The notes under the pieces: model-generated
Databases searched by the model: none
The model's input: the letters and a program-made list of their open reading frames with translations, nothing else
What the model was told of the DNA's origin: nothing
Translations under genes and position numbers: made by a program
Assembly (NCBI RefSeq): GCF_002920535.1
Contig: NZ_PQSS01000037.1
Coordinates: forward strand, 1-64,000
DNA from: Streptomyces sp. Ru71
Lineage (GTDB): Bacteria > Actinomycetota > Actinomycetes > Streptomycetales > Streptomycetaceae
Direction: 5' to 3'
DNA: 64,000 bases
Shown here: in pieces, positions 50,765 through 58,926 of the stretch
Numbering within the stretch: position 1 is the first letter of the stretch
Layout of the letters: each line of letters starts with the position of its first letter

Positions 50765-51892
50765 ATGCCAGACGTGCTCGATGCCAGCCCCTACGACGCC
50801 CTGCTCCTGCTCTCGTTCGGCGGCCCGGAGGGCCCGGACGACGTGGTCCCGTTCCTGGAGAACGTGACGCGCGGCCGCGGTATCCCGACCGAACGCCTCA
50901 AGGAGGTCGGGCAGCACTACTTCCTGTTCGGCGGGGTCAGCCCGATCAACGACCAGAACCGCGCCCTGCTGGACGCCCTGCGCAAGGACTTCGCCGAGCA
51001 CGGCCTGGACCTGCCGGTCTACTGGGGCAACCGCAACTGGGCGCCGTACCTCACGGACACCCTGCGCGAGATGGTGCGCGACGGCCGCCGCCGCATCCTC
51101 GTCCTGGCCACCAGCGCCTACGCCTCCTACTCCGGCTGCCGGCAGTACCGCGAGAACCTCGCCGACGCCCTGGCGACCCTCGAAGCCGAGGGCCTGGAGC
51201 TGCCGAAGATCGACAAGCTGCGGCACTACTTCAACCACCCCGGCTTCGTCGAGCCCATGATCGACGGCGTCCTGGAGTCCCTCGCCGACCTCCCCGAGGA
51301 CGTCCGCGACGGCGCCCACATCGCCTTCACCACCCACTCCATCCCGACCGCGGCCGCCGACACCTCCGGCCCGGTGGAGGAACACGGCGACGGTGGCGCC
51401 TACGTCAGGCAGCACCTGGACGTGGCGCGGCTGATCGCCGACGCCGTGCGCGAGCGCACCGGCGTGGACCACCCCTGGCAGCTCGTCTACCAGTCCCGCT
51501 CCGGCGCCCCGCACATCCCGTGGCTGGAACCCGACATCTGCGACCACCTGGAGGAGCGCAAGGCCGCCGGGGTGCCGGCGGTCGTCATGGCGCCCATCGG
51601 GTTCGTCTCCGACCACATGGAGGTCCTGTACGACCTCGACACCGAGGCCAAGGCCAAGGCCGGGGAACTGGACCTGCCCGTGCGCCGCTCGGCCACCGTG
51701 GGCGCCGATCCGCGCTTCGCCGCCGCGGTCCGCGACCTGATCCTGGAGCGGTCCGCCGTCGAGCGCGGCCAGGAGGTCACCCCGTGCGCCCTGGGCGCGC
51801 TGGGCCCGAGCCACCAGCTGTGCCCGGTCGGCTGCTGCCCGTCCCGCGCCCCGCGCCCCGCCGCCGCGGGCGCCGACAGCCCCTACGCGTGA
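50765..51892 (+). CDS. hemH: Ferrochelatase (coproporphyrin type, probable [2Fe-2S])
   Basis: The 375-residue enzyme inserts iron into coproporphyrin III in the actinobacterial haem pathway. Motifs: LLLSFGGPEGPDDVVPFL, YFLFGGVSPINDQN, YWGNRNWAPY, catalytic His191 in TTHSIP and PIGFVSDHMEVLYDLD. Cys125 (SGCRQY) and the C-terminal cluster CALGALGPSHQLCPVGCC provide the ligands for the iron-sulfur cluster found in actinobacterial enzymes. CAGGAT lies six bases before the ATG and there is no Shine-Dalgarno, so the message is probably leaderless. The inositol monophosphatase gene follows at 8 bases. Confidence 0.93.
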   Translation: MPDVLDASPYDALLLLSFGGPEGPDDVVPFLENVTRGRGIPTERLKEVGQHYFLFGGVSPINDQNRALLDALRKDFAEHGLDLPVYWGNRNWAPYLTDTLREMVRDGRRRILVLATSAYASYSGCRQYRENLADALATLEAEGLELPKIDKLRHYFNHPGFVEPMIDGVLESLADLPEDVRDGAHIAFTTHSIPTAAADTSGPVEEHGDGGAYVRQHLDVARLIADAVRERTGVDHPWQLVYQSRSGAPHIPWLEPDICDHLEERKAAGVPAVVMAPIGFVSDHMEVLYDLDTEAKAKAGELDLPVRRSATVGADPRFAAAVRDLILERSAVERGQEVTPCALGALGPSHQLCPVGCCPSRAPRPAAAGADSPYA

Positions 51893-51900
51893 GGAGAGCC

Positions 51901-52716
51901 GTGACCGACCCCCTGCACACGGAACTGCTCACGCTCGCCCGGGAGGCCGCGCTCCGGGCGGGAGCCCTGCTGCGCGACGGCCGTCCGGACGACCTCGCGG
52001 TCGCCGCGACCAAGTCGAGCGCCGTCGACGTCGTCACCGAGATGGACATCGCGGCGGAGAAGCTGATCACCGGGCTGATCGCCGAGCACCGCCCCGACGA
52101 CGGAATCCTCGGCGAGGAGGGCGCCGCCGTCGAGGGCAGCACCGGCATCCGCTGGGTGATCGACCCGCTCGACGGCACGGTCAACTACCTGTACGGCCTG
52201 CCCACCTGGGCGGTCTCCGTCGCGGCCGAACAGGACGGGGAGACGGTGGCCGGCGTCGTCGCCGTACCGATGCGCGGCGAGACGTACCACGCGGTGCGCG
52301 GCGGCGGGGCGTGGGCCACGGGCTCCTGGGACGGCGGGCGGCGGCTGGCCTGCCGTCCGGCCGCACCCCTGGACCAGGCGCTGGTCTCCACCGGCTTCAA
52401 CTACGTGGCCGACGTGCGCGCGCACCAGGCCGAGGTCGCCCGCCGGCTGATCCCCCTCGTGCGGGACATCCGCCGGGGCGGCTCCGCCGCGATCGACCTG
52501 TGCGACGTCGCCGCGGGCCGCCTCGACGGCTACTACGAGCGCGGACTGCACCCGTGGGACTTCGGCGCAGGCGCCCTGATCGCCCGGGAAGCGGGCGCCG
52601 TGACCGGTGGACGGCCCGGTGAGCCCCTGTCGTCCGCCCTGACGATCGCCGCCACCCCGAGCGTCTTCCAGCCCCTCCAGCGGCTCCTGGACGACTTCGG
52701 CGCCTGGCACGACTGA
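51901..52716 (+). CDS. Inositol monophosphatase family protein
   Basis: The 271-residue protein has the metal-dependent phosphatase motifs DVVTEMDIAAEK, GEEG, WVIDPLDGTVNYLYGLP and LHPWDFGAGALIAREAGA. These are the three aspartate clusters that bind magnesium. It should dephosphorylate inositol-1-phosphate or a similar sugar phosphate. GAGGAGAG precedes the GTG, and the gene is 8 bases from hemH, so they are cotranscribed. A very strong terminator follows. Confidence 0.9.
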   Translation: MTDPLHTELLTLAREAALRAGALLRDGRPDDLAVAATKSSAVDVVTEMDIAAEKLITGLIAEHRPDDGILGEEGAAVEGSTGIRWVIDPLDGTVNYLYGLPTWAVSVAAEQDGETVAGVVAVPMRGETYHAVRGGGAWATGSWDGGRRLACRPAAPLDQALVSTGFNYVADVRAHQAEVARRLIPLVRDIRRGGSAAIDLCDVAAGRLDGYYERGLHPWDFGAGALIAREAGAVTGGRPGEPLSSALTIAATPSVFQPLQRLLDDFGAWHD

Positions 52717-52787
52717 CGGCGCCGGCCTCGTCGTACGGCACGCGTCCTGCCGTGCAACGGCCGGTGAACGACGTCGCACGACGACGC

Positions 52788-52824
52788 AGCGGGGCCCCGG
52801 CGCTGGATTCGCCGGGGCCCCGCT
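52788..52824. terminator. Terminator after the inositol monophosphatase gene
   Basis: AGCGGGGCCCCGGCG pairs perfectly with CGCCGGGGCCCCGCT (15 bp) around a 7-base loop. It also lies just beyond the convergent 57-aa gene and may serve both directions. Confidence 0.85.
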
Positions 52825-52841
52825 GTCTGCGTACGGGCTGA

Positions 52842-53015
52842 TCAGACGCCGGACGCGCCGACTTCCACGCCATGTTCGGCGGCGAGGCGGCGCAGGTCGT
52901 CGAGCTCGCCCTGCTCCACATCGACGAGGAAGTCGTCGCCCTCGTCACGAGCCCGCGACAGGTCGGACTCGGTCGCCCTTATGCGCTGCAGAAGTCCTGC
53001 GGTGAATGCGTCCAT
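52842..53015 (-). CDS. Short acidic protein of 57 residues
   Basis: The frame reads MDAFTAGLLQRIRATESDLS, then RARDEGDDFLVDVEQGELDDL, RRLAAEHGVEVGASGV. It is acidic, lacks cysteines and is probably two helices. GAGGGGGC lies a few bases before the ATG, codon third positions are GC-rich as in neighbouring genes, and it ends right at a terminator, all supporting a real gene. I recall similar short proteins upstream of cutRS in Streptomyces; the function is unknown. Confidence 0.75.
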   Translation of the reverse strand: MDAFTAGLLQRIRATESDLSRARDEGDDFLVDVEQGELDDLRRLAAEHGVEVGASGV

Positions 53016-53479
53016 GCTGCGCCCCCTCGTCCTGGGTCGTGGGTCGATGGCACGGGGGTGTGCCTGGTTGGGAAGGGGCGATCACGTCTTCGCAGGTGCC
53101 CAGCGCTGCCCTGCTGGGCGGCGACGGTGCCGGACACCCGCGCCCACTCTGCGGAAGCGGCCTGTCGTGCCGCATGGTGCTGCGGCACAAGCAGAGCGTG
53201 ATCGCGGGGTGTAAAGCCGTCCTCCCCCCGCGGACATCCGGGGAAACCTCGGCGGACCGAGAAATCTTCCCGCGGCCGTATCTGGCCGCATATGCCTGCG
53301 GCTGTGGCCGGAACCCGTCGCAAGCCGGTACCGGGGCGGTCCGCCGCGGGGTCCGACGACCGTCTTACAACCGGTTTATGGGCGAACGCGGCAGGATGGA
53401 GGCGTAGACCCCGGTACGGATCCCGCCGCGTGCGCCGCCCCTGTGGCGTGCCCGGCGGCTTTGAGGAAGGACAAGCGAC
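53016..53479. other. Upstream region of cutR, divergent
   Basis: These 464 bases contain no gene. GTGCCGCA-N6-TGCGGCAC (53167-53188) is a perfect 8-bp inverted repeat. Further on, TTACAACCGGTTTAT (53364) is AT-richer and could hold the cutR promoter, but no clear -35/-10 pair is seen. Confidence 0.4.
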
Positions 53480-54133
53480 GTGCGCGTACTCGTCGTCGAG
53501 GACGAGCAGCTGCTCGCCGATGCGGTGGCCACCGGACTGCGCCGGGAGGCCATGGCGGTCGACGTCGTGTACGACGGTGCGGCCGCCCTGGAGCGCATCG
53601 GCGTCAACGACTACGACGTGGTCGTCCTCGACCGCGACCTCCCGCTGGTGCACGGCGACGACGTCTGCCGCAAGATCGTCGAGCTGGGCATGCCCACGCG
53701 CGTGCTGATGCTCACCGCCTCCGGCGACGTCAGCGACCGGGTGGAGGGCCTGGAGATCGGCGCCGACGACTATCTGCCCAAGCCCTTCGCGTTCAGCGAG
53801 CTGATCGCACGCGTGCGTGCCCTCGGCCGGCGCACCAGCGTCCCGCTGCCGCCCGTCCTGGAGCGGGCCGGCATCAAGCTCGACCCCAACCGCCGCGAGG
53901 TCTTCCGGGACGGCCGCGAAGTGCAGCTCGCCCCCAAGGAGTTCGCCGTTCTGGAGGTGCTCATGCGCAGCGAGGGCGCCGTGGTCTCCGCCGAGCAGCT
54001 GCTGGAGAAGGCCTGGGACGAGAACACCGACCCGTTCACCAACGTGGTGCGCGTGACGGTGATGACCCTGCGCCGCAAGCTGGGCGAGCCGCCGGTGATC
54101 GTGACCGTGCCCGGCTCCGGCTACCGGATCTGA
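53480..54133 (+). CDS. cutR: Response regulator CutR (OmpR family)
   Basis: The 217-residue protein has a receiver domain (LVVEDEQLLADAV, phospho-acceptor Asp in VVVLDRDLPLVHG, Lys in YLPKPFAF). The OmpR-type winged helix follows (QLAPKEFAVLEVLMRSEGAVVSAEQLLEKAWD ... VRVTVMTLRRKLG). CutR, with CutS, was found as a repressor of antibiotic production in S. lividans and S. coelicolor and has been connected with secretion stress. GAGGAAGGAC precedes the GTG. The kinase gene follows after 6 bases. Confidence 0.93.
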   Translation: MRVLVVEDEQLLADAVATGLRREAMAVDVVYDGAAALERIGVNDYDVVVLDRDLPLVHGDDVCRKIVELGMPTRVLMLTASGDVSDRVEGLEIGADDYLPKPFAFSELIARVRALGRRTSVPLPPVLERAGIKLDPNRREVFRDGREVQLAPKEFAVLEVLMRSEGAVVSAEQLLEKAWDENTDPFTNVVRVTVMTLRRKLGEPPVIVTVPGSGYRI

Positions 54134-54139
54134 CGCACG

Positions 54140-55393
54140 ATGGCCGCGACACCCGCACCCCCCGTACCGACGGCGCCGCCCAAGCCCACCTGGGACCCCC
54201 GGAAGCAGGAGCCCCCCTTCCCGTGGCTGCGCCCCACCATCCGCATACGGCTCACGCTGCTGTACGGCGGCATGTTCCTGATCGCCGGCATCCTGCTGCT
54301 GTCGATCATCTACCTGCTGGCCGCGCAGGCCCTGCGCACCGGCAACGAGCCGCTGTTCAAGATCATCGACTTCCAGGAACTCAAGGTCACCAGCAGCGAG
54401 TGTCCCGGGATCAACACCAGCAACCTGTCGCTGTCGGAGTTCAACGCCGCCATCAGCGCCTGCACCGACCACCAGCGCCAGGTGGCCCTGGACCACCTCC
54501 TCAGCCGCTCCCTGCTGGCCCTGCTGGGCCTCGCCGTGATCGCCTTCGCGTTCGGCTACGCGATGGCCGGCCGGGTGCTGTCGCCGCTGGGCCGGATCAC
54601 TCGCACCGCCCGCGCGGTGGCCGGGTCCGACCTGTCCCGCCGGATCGAGCTGGACGGTCCGGACGACGAGCTGAAGGAGCTCGCCGACACCTTCGACGAC
54701 ATGCTGGAGCGTCTGCAGCGGGCGTTCACCGCCCAGCAGCGCTTCGTCGGCAACGCCTCGCACGAGCTGCGCACACCGCTGGCGATCAACCGCACGCTGC
54801 TTGAGGTCCACCTGTCCGACCCGAACGCTCCGGCGGAGCTCCAGCAGCTCGGCAAGACGCTGCTGGCCACCAACGAGCGCAGCGAGCAGCTGGTCGAGGG
54901 CCTGCTGCTGCTCGCCCGCAGCGACAACCAGATCGTCGAGCGCAAACCGGTCGACCTCGCCGAGGTCGCCTCCCAGGCCATCGACCAGGTGCGCGGCGAG
55001 GCCGAGGAGAAGCACGTGGTGCTGCGCGGCAAGCGCGAGCCCGCGGTCGTCCAGGGCAACGGCGTACTGCTGGAGCGGATCGCGCTGAACCTGGTGCAGA
55101 ACGCCGTCCGGTACAACGTCCCCGAGGGCGGCTGGGTGGAGGTCACCACCGAGGTGGAGCACGGGCAGGCGGTCATGGTCGTGTCCAACACCGGACCGGT
55201 GGTGCCGGCGTACGAGATCGACAACCTCTTCGAGCCGTTCCGGCGGCTGCGCACCGAGCGCACGGGCAGCGACAAGGGCGTGGGCCTCGGCCTGTCCATC
55301 GTCCGGTCCGTGGCGCGGGCGCACGGCGGGCACATCACGGCCACGCCCCGTGAAGGGGGTGGGCTCACGATGCGGGTCACCCTGCCGCTGTGA
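54140..55393 (+). CDS. cutS: Sensor histidine kinase CutS
   Basis: The 417-residue kinase has a proline-rich cytoplasmic N-terminus and a first membrane helix (about 38-64). A short extracellular loop of about 60 residues contains exactly two cysteines, Cys88 and Cys108. The second helix (about 122-144), a HAMP domain, the phospho-acceptor His208 in NASHELRTPLAINR and an ATPase domain (NLVQNAVRYN, GVGLGLSIVRSVA) complete it. The paired extracellular cysteines are conserved in CutS and have been proposed to report disulfide formation outside the cell. It is cotranscribed with cutR. Confidence 0.93.
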   Translation: MAATPAPPVPTAPPKPTWDPRKQEPPFPWLRPTIRIRLTLLYGGMFLIAGILLLSIIYLLAAQALRTGNEPLFKIIDFQELKVTSSECPGINTSNLSLSEFNAAISACTDHQRQVALDHLLSRSLLALLGLAVIAFAFGYAMAGRVLSPLGRITRTARAVAGSDLSRRIELDGPDDELKELADTFDDMLERLQRAFTAQQRFVGNASHELRTPLAINRTLLEVHLSDPNAPAELQQLGKTLLATNERSEQLVEGLLLLARSDNQIVERKPVDLAEVASQAIDQVRGEAEEKHVVLRGKREPAVVQGNGVLLERIALNLVQNAVRYNVPEGGWVEVTTEVEHGQAVMVVSNTGPVVPAYEIDNLFEPFRRLRTERTGSDKGVGLGLSIVRSVARAHGGHITATPREGGGLTMRVTLPL

Positions 55394-55465
55394 GACCGTG
55401 ACGACACGCGCGGAGGATGTTCGCTTTGCGCTGAATTTTCCGGGCGGCCATCCTGGTGTGCCGTG

Positions 55466-55479
55466 TGTGATCGATCACA
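55466..55479. promoter_or_regulatory. Crp-like palindrome downstream of cutS
   Basis: TGTGA-tcga-TCACA is a perfect 14-base palindrome. The half sites equal those of CRP, but the spacer is 4 rather than 6. It lies 300 bases upstream of the DUF4193 gene and before the cutS terminator. Confidence 0.4.
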
Positions 55480-55527
55480 AAGGCGATTTTCCGGCCATAC
55501 ACTCTCTGTGATCATGATTGTGGGCAG

Positions 55528-55550
55528 AAAGCCCGGAAAATCCGGGTTTT
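55528..55550 (+). terminator. cutRS terminator
   Basis: AAGCCCGGA pairs with TCCGGGTTT (one G-U pair) around AAA and is followed by TTTTC, a classical intrinsic terminator. Confidence 0.65.
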
Positions 55551-55571
55551 CAGGGGTCTTGATCACGGGAA

Positions 55572-55616
55572 GTACACGGTGAGACGCCTTTGAAGTGCGA
55601 CATTCGGACCGTGTAC
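55572..55616 (+). promoter_or_regulatory. Long inverted repeat upstream of the DUF4193 gene
   Basis: GTACACGGT (55572-55580) and ACCGTGTAC (55608-55616) are a perfect 9-base inverted repeat with a 27-base spacer, about 170 bases before the start codon. It may be an mRNA leader hairpin or a looped operator. The rest of the 393-base gap shows nothing else. Confidence 0.4.
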
Positions 55617-55786
55617 GGTCCCGATCGCCATCCAAGCCGATCACTCTTGAGGAGTCCGGTTGGGTGTCGATTGAGTAACAGACCTTGATGTGAGGCAAAA
55701 TCTCCGCCTCGGGTCGGGCACAAGTCCGGCCTCTCACGCGTTACGTGCGCTGGAGACACCACTGAGACCCGGAGGGGGAGAGCGAC

Positions 55787-56083
55787 ATGGCAACCGACTA
55801 CGACACCCCACGCAAGACCGACGACGACGTCGACTCCGACAGCCTTGAAGAGCTGAAGGCACGGCGGAACGACAAGTCGGCATCGTCCGTCGACGTCGAC
55901 GAGTTCGAAGCCGCGGAAGGGCTGGAGCTGCCCGGCGCCGACCTCTCCAATGAGGAGCTGGCCGTACGGGTGCTGCCCAAGCAGCAGGACGAGTTCACCT
56001 GCATGAGCTGCTTCCTGGTGCACCACCGCAGCCAGCTGGCCCGCGAGAAGAACGGTCAGCCGATCTGCCGCGACTGCGACTGA
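55787..56083 (+). CDS. DUF4193 zinc-finger protein
   Basis: The 98-residue protein is strongly acidic in its first 65 residues (TDDDVDSDSLEELKARRND, DVDEFEAAEGLELPGADLS). It ends in a Cys4 zinc finger (CMSC ... CRDC, residues about 74-97), like a small DksA-type finger. DUF4193 proteins are near-universal in actinobacteria; some interact with the transcription machinery or are essential, but I cannot assign a role here. GGAGGGGGAG gives a strong ribosome binding site before the ATG. The following gene starts 13 bases downstream. Confidence 0.87.
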   Translation: MATDYDTPRKTDDDVDSDSLEELKARRNDKSASSVDVDEFEAAEGLELPGADLSNEELAVRVLPKQQDEFTCMSCFLVHHRSQLAREKNGQPICRDCD

Positions 56084-56096
56084 GGACGGGTCGGCC

Positions 56097-57038
56097 GTGA
56101 CTGGCTCGACCCCTCCTCGGAAGCGCCGCTTCTCCCGCAGGGGAGCGGACCCGGGGCCGCTGGACGGCCCCACCGGCGTGCGTGACGACGAGCGAGGCAC
56201 ACCCCGTACAGCCTCCACGGAAGCGACGGGGTCGGCCTCGCTCGAACCGGCAGACGGCCGGGCCGGCCTCAGTGGCCGCGCCAGGCGGGTCGCGCCCGTC
56301 GCCAAGCGGCAGGCCGCGGCCGCCCGCACCAGGGCCAGGGAGCTGGCCAGGACGGGCGCGAGCAAGGGCAAGGACCGCGCACGCGCGGGCCTGGGCCACC
56401 TCGCCGACCGGATCATCGACCTCGCCCCGCGCGTGCCCGTGCGCAGCCTCGCGACGCTCCGCAAGCAGTTCCCGGGCCTCGGCCCCGAGCAGCTGGCGGA
56501 CAAACTCGTCGCCGGCGCGGCCAAGGCGTCGGCGACGGTCGGAGCGGGAGTGGGCGCGGCGGCGATGCTGCCCGTGCCGCCCGCCATGCCGACCGAGCTG
56601 GCCGCCGAGATCACCGGCGTCGCGGCGGTCGAGCTGAAGCTGATCGCCGAGCTGCACGAGGTCTACGGCCTGCGGCCGCCGGGCAACCTCAAGGACCGCA
56701 GCGCCGCCTACCTGCGCTCGTGGTCCGGTGAGCGCGGCATCGACGTGATGAAGCCGTCGACGTACGACTCGGCCCTCGGCGGCCAGATGAAGCGCGAGCT
56801 GCGCCAGCAGATCATGAAGCGCCTGGTGCGCAACATGCCCAACCTGATGCCGTTCATGGTCGGCGCCGCGGTCGGCGCGCTCATGAACCGCCGCGAGACC
56901 CGCCGGCTCGCCGGGCGCGTCCGCACCGATCTGCGCAAGATGCAGGTGCCCTGGGACGCCCTCCCCGACCTGCCCCCGCTGGAGCAGCCGGCCGAGCCCC
57001 TGACGATGGGCGAACTGACCGAGGACCTGGAGAAGTGA
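56097..57038 (+). CDS. Conserved actinobacterial protein of unknown function
   Basis: The 313-residue protein has a basic, disordered N-terminus of about 65 residues and an Arg/Ala-rich helix. A glycine-zipper-like hydrophobic stretch (AGAAKASATVGAGVGAAAMLPVPPAMPTELAAEITGVAAVE) and a second one (NLMPFMVGAAVGALMN) may associate with the membrane. EcsC-like features are faint, so I leave the family open. The GTG start lies 13 bases from the DUF4193 gene, suggesting an operon. Confidence 0.75.
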   Translation: MTGSTPPRKRRFSRRGADPGPLDGPTGVRDDERGTPRTASTEATGSASLEPADGRAGLSGRARRVAPVAKRQAAAARTRARELARTGASKGKDRARAGLGHLADRIIDLAPRVPVRSLATLRKQFPGLGPEQLADKLVAGAAKASATVGAGVGAAAMLPVPPAMPTELAAEITGVAAVELKLIAELHEVYGLRPPGNLKDRSAAYLRSWSGERGIDVMKPSTYDSALGGQMKRELRQQIMKRLVRNMPNLMPFMVGAAVGALMNRRETRRLAGRVRTDLRKMQVPWDALPDLPPLEQPAEPLTMGELTEDLEK

Positions 57039-57266
57039 CGGCCGGGCGAGGCCTGGCGGGTGAGCTGCGGCTCGGCCGGACCGTTGCCCTGGGGCGAGCT
57101 GCCCTGTGACCCGGCTGGTCCGGGGCCCGGCTGCCCTGTGGCCCAGCCGCGACGGCCCGGCGTGACGCCTGCCCGGCGGCCCGTGGTCCTGTCGGCCGAC
57201 GACCCACGCTGGTTGCCTGGACGACGGCAGCCCGACTGCGCTGCGGTCCGATGACCGTCGGCAGCC

Positions 57267-57734
57267 CTACTGCGCCGCAGCCTCGCGGGCCGTCTTCAGG
57301 GCCTCTGCCAGGCGTTCCGGATCCCGGGTCGACAGGTACAGGTACGGCGTCGGGTCGGACGGGTCCGTGACGTCGACCTTCAGAGCCTTCGGGATGTACG
57401 CGCGCAGCAGCAGGAACGCCCGTGTGTCCGCCTTGTAGGTGCGCCAGGCGCGCGCCTCCTCCGCGTCCAGCACCTCGGTCTCGCCCAGCGCCGACACGGG
57501 GATCTTGGCCTCGCCGGCGATCAGGAAGCCGTTGACGACCCGGATGCGCAGCGAGCCGTACGCGCTGGCCACGACCGCCGACACGGCCGTACCGCCGACC
57601 AGGCCGCCGAGCATCGGCAGGGTGCCGAAGGGCAGGAAGACCAGGGCGAGGGCGACGCCCACGAGGAAGGAGACCAGCCACCACGAGCGGGGGGCGGTGA
57701 GGCGTTCTTCGTAGGGGGTGGCGGGAAGCTGCAT
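57267..57734 (-). CDS. DUF3093 membrane protein
   Basis: The 155-residue protein starts MQLPATPYEERLTAPRSWWL, characteristic of DUF3093. It has two membrane helices (SFLVGVALALVFLPFG and LGGLVGGTAVSAVVASAYG) and a cytoplasmic PH-like beta domain (LRIRVVNGFLIAGEAKIPVS, AYIPKALKVDVTDPSDPTPYLYLSTRDPERLAEAL). The function is unknown. ATG 57734 is chosen because of the conserved N-terminus. The palindrome GCCAAGCTTGGC (57738-57749) sits three bases upstream of the start codon, with no Shine-Dalgarno. Confidence 0.82.
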   Translation of the reverse strand: MQLPATPYEERLTAPRSWWLVSFLVGVALALVFLPFGTLPMLGGLVGGTAVSAVVASAYGSLRIRVVNGFLIAGEAKIPVSALGETEVLDAEEARAWRTYKADTRAFLLLRAYIPKALKVDVTDPSDPTPYLYLSTRDPERLAEALKTAREAAAQ

Positions 57735-57737
57735 GAA

Positions 57738-57749
57738 GCCAAGCTTGGC
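57738..57749. promoter_or_regulatory. Palindrome at the DUF3093 start
   Basis: GCCAAGCTTGGC is a perfect 12-base palindrome immediately upstream of the DUF3093 start codon, where a ribosome binding site would normally be. It may be an operator or a hairpin controlling initiation. Confidence 0.35.
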
Positions 57750-57792
57750 ATGGTGTCCGGTTATCACCGACGCGCGGGTAAGGTCTGCGCCT

Positions 57793-58377
57793 GTGAGTGG
57801 TACTTCCCCAGCTCTTCAGCCCCCGGCCGACGCCGCGCCACCCGTGCGGCATCCCGACGCTCCCGCACCCGGCGAGCTCCTCGGCGCGCACTACGAACTG
57901 TGTTTCGGGTGCGGAGGCGGACAGGCCCACGGACTGCACCTGGCGGCCCGGGCCGGCGACGGCGTCAGCATCACCGCCGAGTTCACCGTGCAGCCCGCCC
58001 ACCAGGGGGCGCCGGGCCTCGCCCACGGCGGCGTCCTGGCCACCGCCCTCGACGAGACGCTGGGCTCGCTGAACTGGCTGCTGCGCACCATCGCCGTCAC
58101 CGGACGGCTGGAGACCGACTTCGTGCGCCCGGTGCCCGTCGGCACCACCCTGCACCTGGAGGCCGAGGTCACGGCCGTGGCCGGCCGGAAGATCTACTCC
58201 ACCGCCACCGGCCGCATCGGCGGCCCCGACGGCCCCGTCGCGGTCCGCGCGGACGCCCTCTTCATCGAGGTCAAGGTCGACCACTTCATCGACCACGGCC
58301 GCCAGGAGGAGATCCAGGCCGCCATGAGCGACCCCGACCAGCTGCGCCGCGCCCGTGCCTTCGAGGTGAACCCGTGA
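57793..58377 (+). CDS. Thioesterase, PaaI/hotdog family
   Basis: The 194-residue protein has a hotdog domain: CFGCGGGQAHGLHL, then PGLAHGGVLATALDETLGSL, in which the Asp/Glu of the central helix are the usual catalytic residues, and TDFVRPVPVGTTLHLEAEV. It should hydrolyse an acyl-CoA. GTG 57793 is chosen: TAAGGT (57779-57784) lies eight bases upstream, a leaderless arrangement. The stop codon overlaps the dut start (GTGA). No partner pathway is visible nearby. Confidence 0.85.
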   Translation: MSGTSPALQPPADAAPPVRHPDAPAPGELLGAHYELCFGCGGGQAHGLHLAARAGDGVSITAEFTVQPAHQGAPGLAHGGVLATALDETLGSLNWLLRTIAVTGRLETDFVRPVPVGTTLHLEAEVTAVAGRKIYSTATGRIGGPDGPVAVRADALFIEVKVDHFIDHGRQEEIQAAMSDPDQLRRARAFEVNP

Positions 58378-58925
58378 GCCGCGAGCCGCTGCGGGTCCTG
58401 ATCCGCCGCATCGATCCGGACGTACCGCTTCCGGCATACGAGCATCCCGGGGACGCCGGCGCCGACCTGCGCACCACCGAGCCCTGCGAACTCGCGCCGG
58501 GCGAGCGGGCGGTGCTGCCCACGGGGGTGTCTGTGGCACTGCCGGAGGGGTACGCGGCCTTCGTGCACCCCCGATCCGGCCTCGCCGCCCGCTGCGGTGT
58601 CGCCCTCGTGAATGCCCCGGGGACGGTTGATGCCGGGTACCGTGGGGAGATCAAGGTGATCGTGGTGAATCTCGACCCGCGCGAGTCCGTGCGGTTCGAG
58701 CGCTTCGACCGGATCGCCCAACTGGTCGTCCAGCAGGTCGAGAGGGTCCGCTTCCAGGAGGTGGCGGAACTTCCCGACTCGGCACGGGCCGAGGGGGGCT
58801 TCGGGTCCACCGGGGGCCATGCCGCGGTGGGCGGTGAAAGCGGCACGAGCGGTCAGGTCGCCGACGGCGGCCCGACGGGTGGGAATCGATACGCTTCGGT
58901 CGTATCCGACCGGGAAGGACAGTGA
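58374..58925 (+). CDS. dut: dUTP diphosphatase (dUTPase)
   Basis: The 183-residue protein is a trimeric dUTPase that cleaves dUTP to dUMP and diphosphate, keeping uracil out of DNA. The five motifs are present in order: PGDAGADLRT, HPRSGLAAR, VNAPGTVDAGYRGEI, RIAQLVVQQVE and the C-terminal ARAEGGFGSTGGH. About 35 Gly/Ser-rich residues follow motif 5, longer than in most dUTPases. The GTG overlaps the thioesterase stop codon, and the next gene starts one base after the dut stop, so the three form an operon. Confidence 0.94.
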   Translation: MSREPLRVLIRRIDPDVPLPAYEHPGDAGADLRTTEPCELAPGERAVLPTGVSVALPEGYAAFVHPRSGLAARCGVALVNAPGTVDAGYRGEIKVIVVNLDPRESVRFERFDRIAQLVVQQVERVRFQEVAELPDSARAEGGFGSTGGHAAVGGESGTSGQVADGGPTGGNRYASVVSDREGQ

Positions 58926-58926
58926 C

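Noticed and set aside
57039..57266. GC-rich repeats resembling a short coding stretch after the DUF4193 partner gene
   Set aside because: CTGCCCTGTG occurs twice in low-complexity GC-rich sequence. The 64-codon frame there has no ribosome binding site or recognisable protein.
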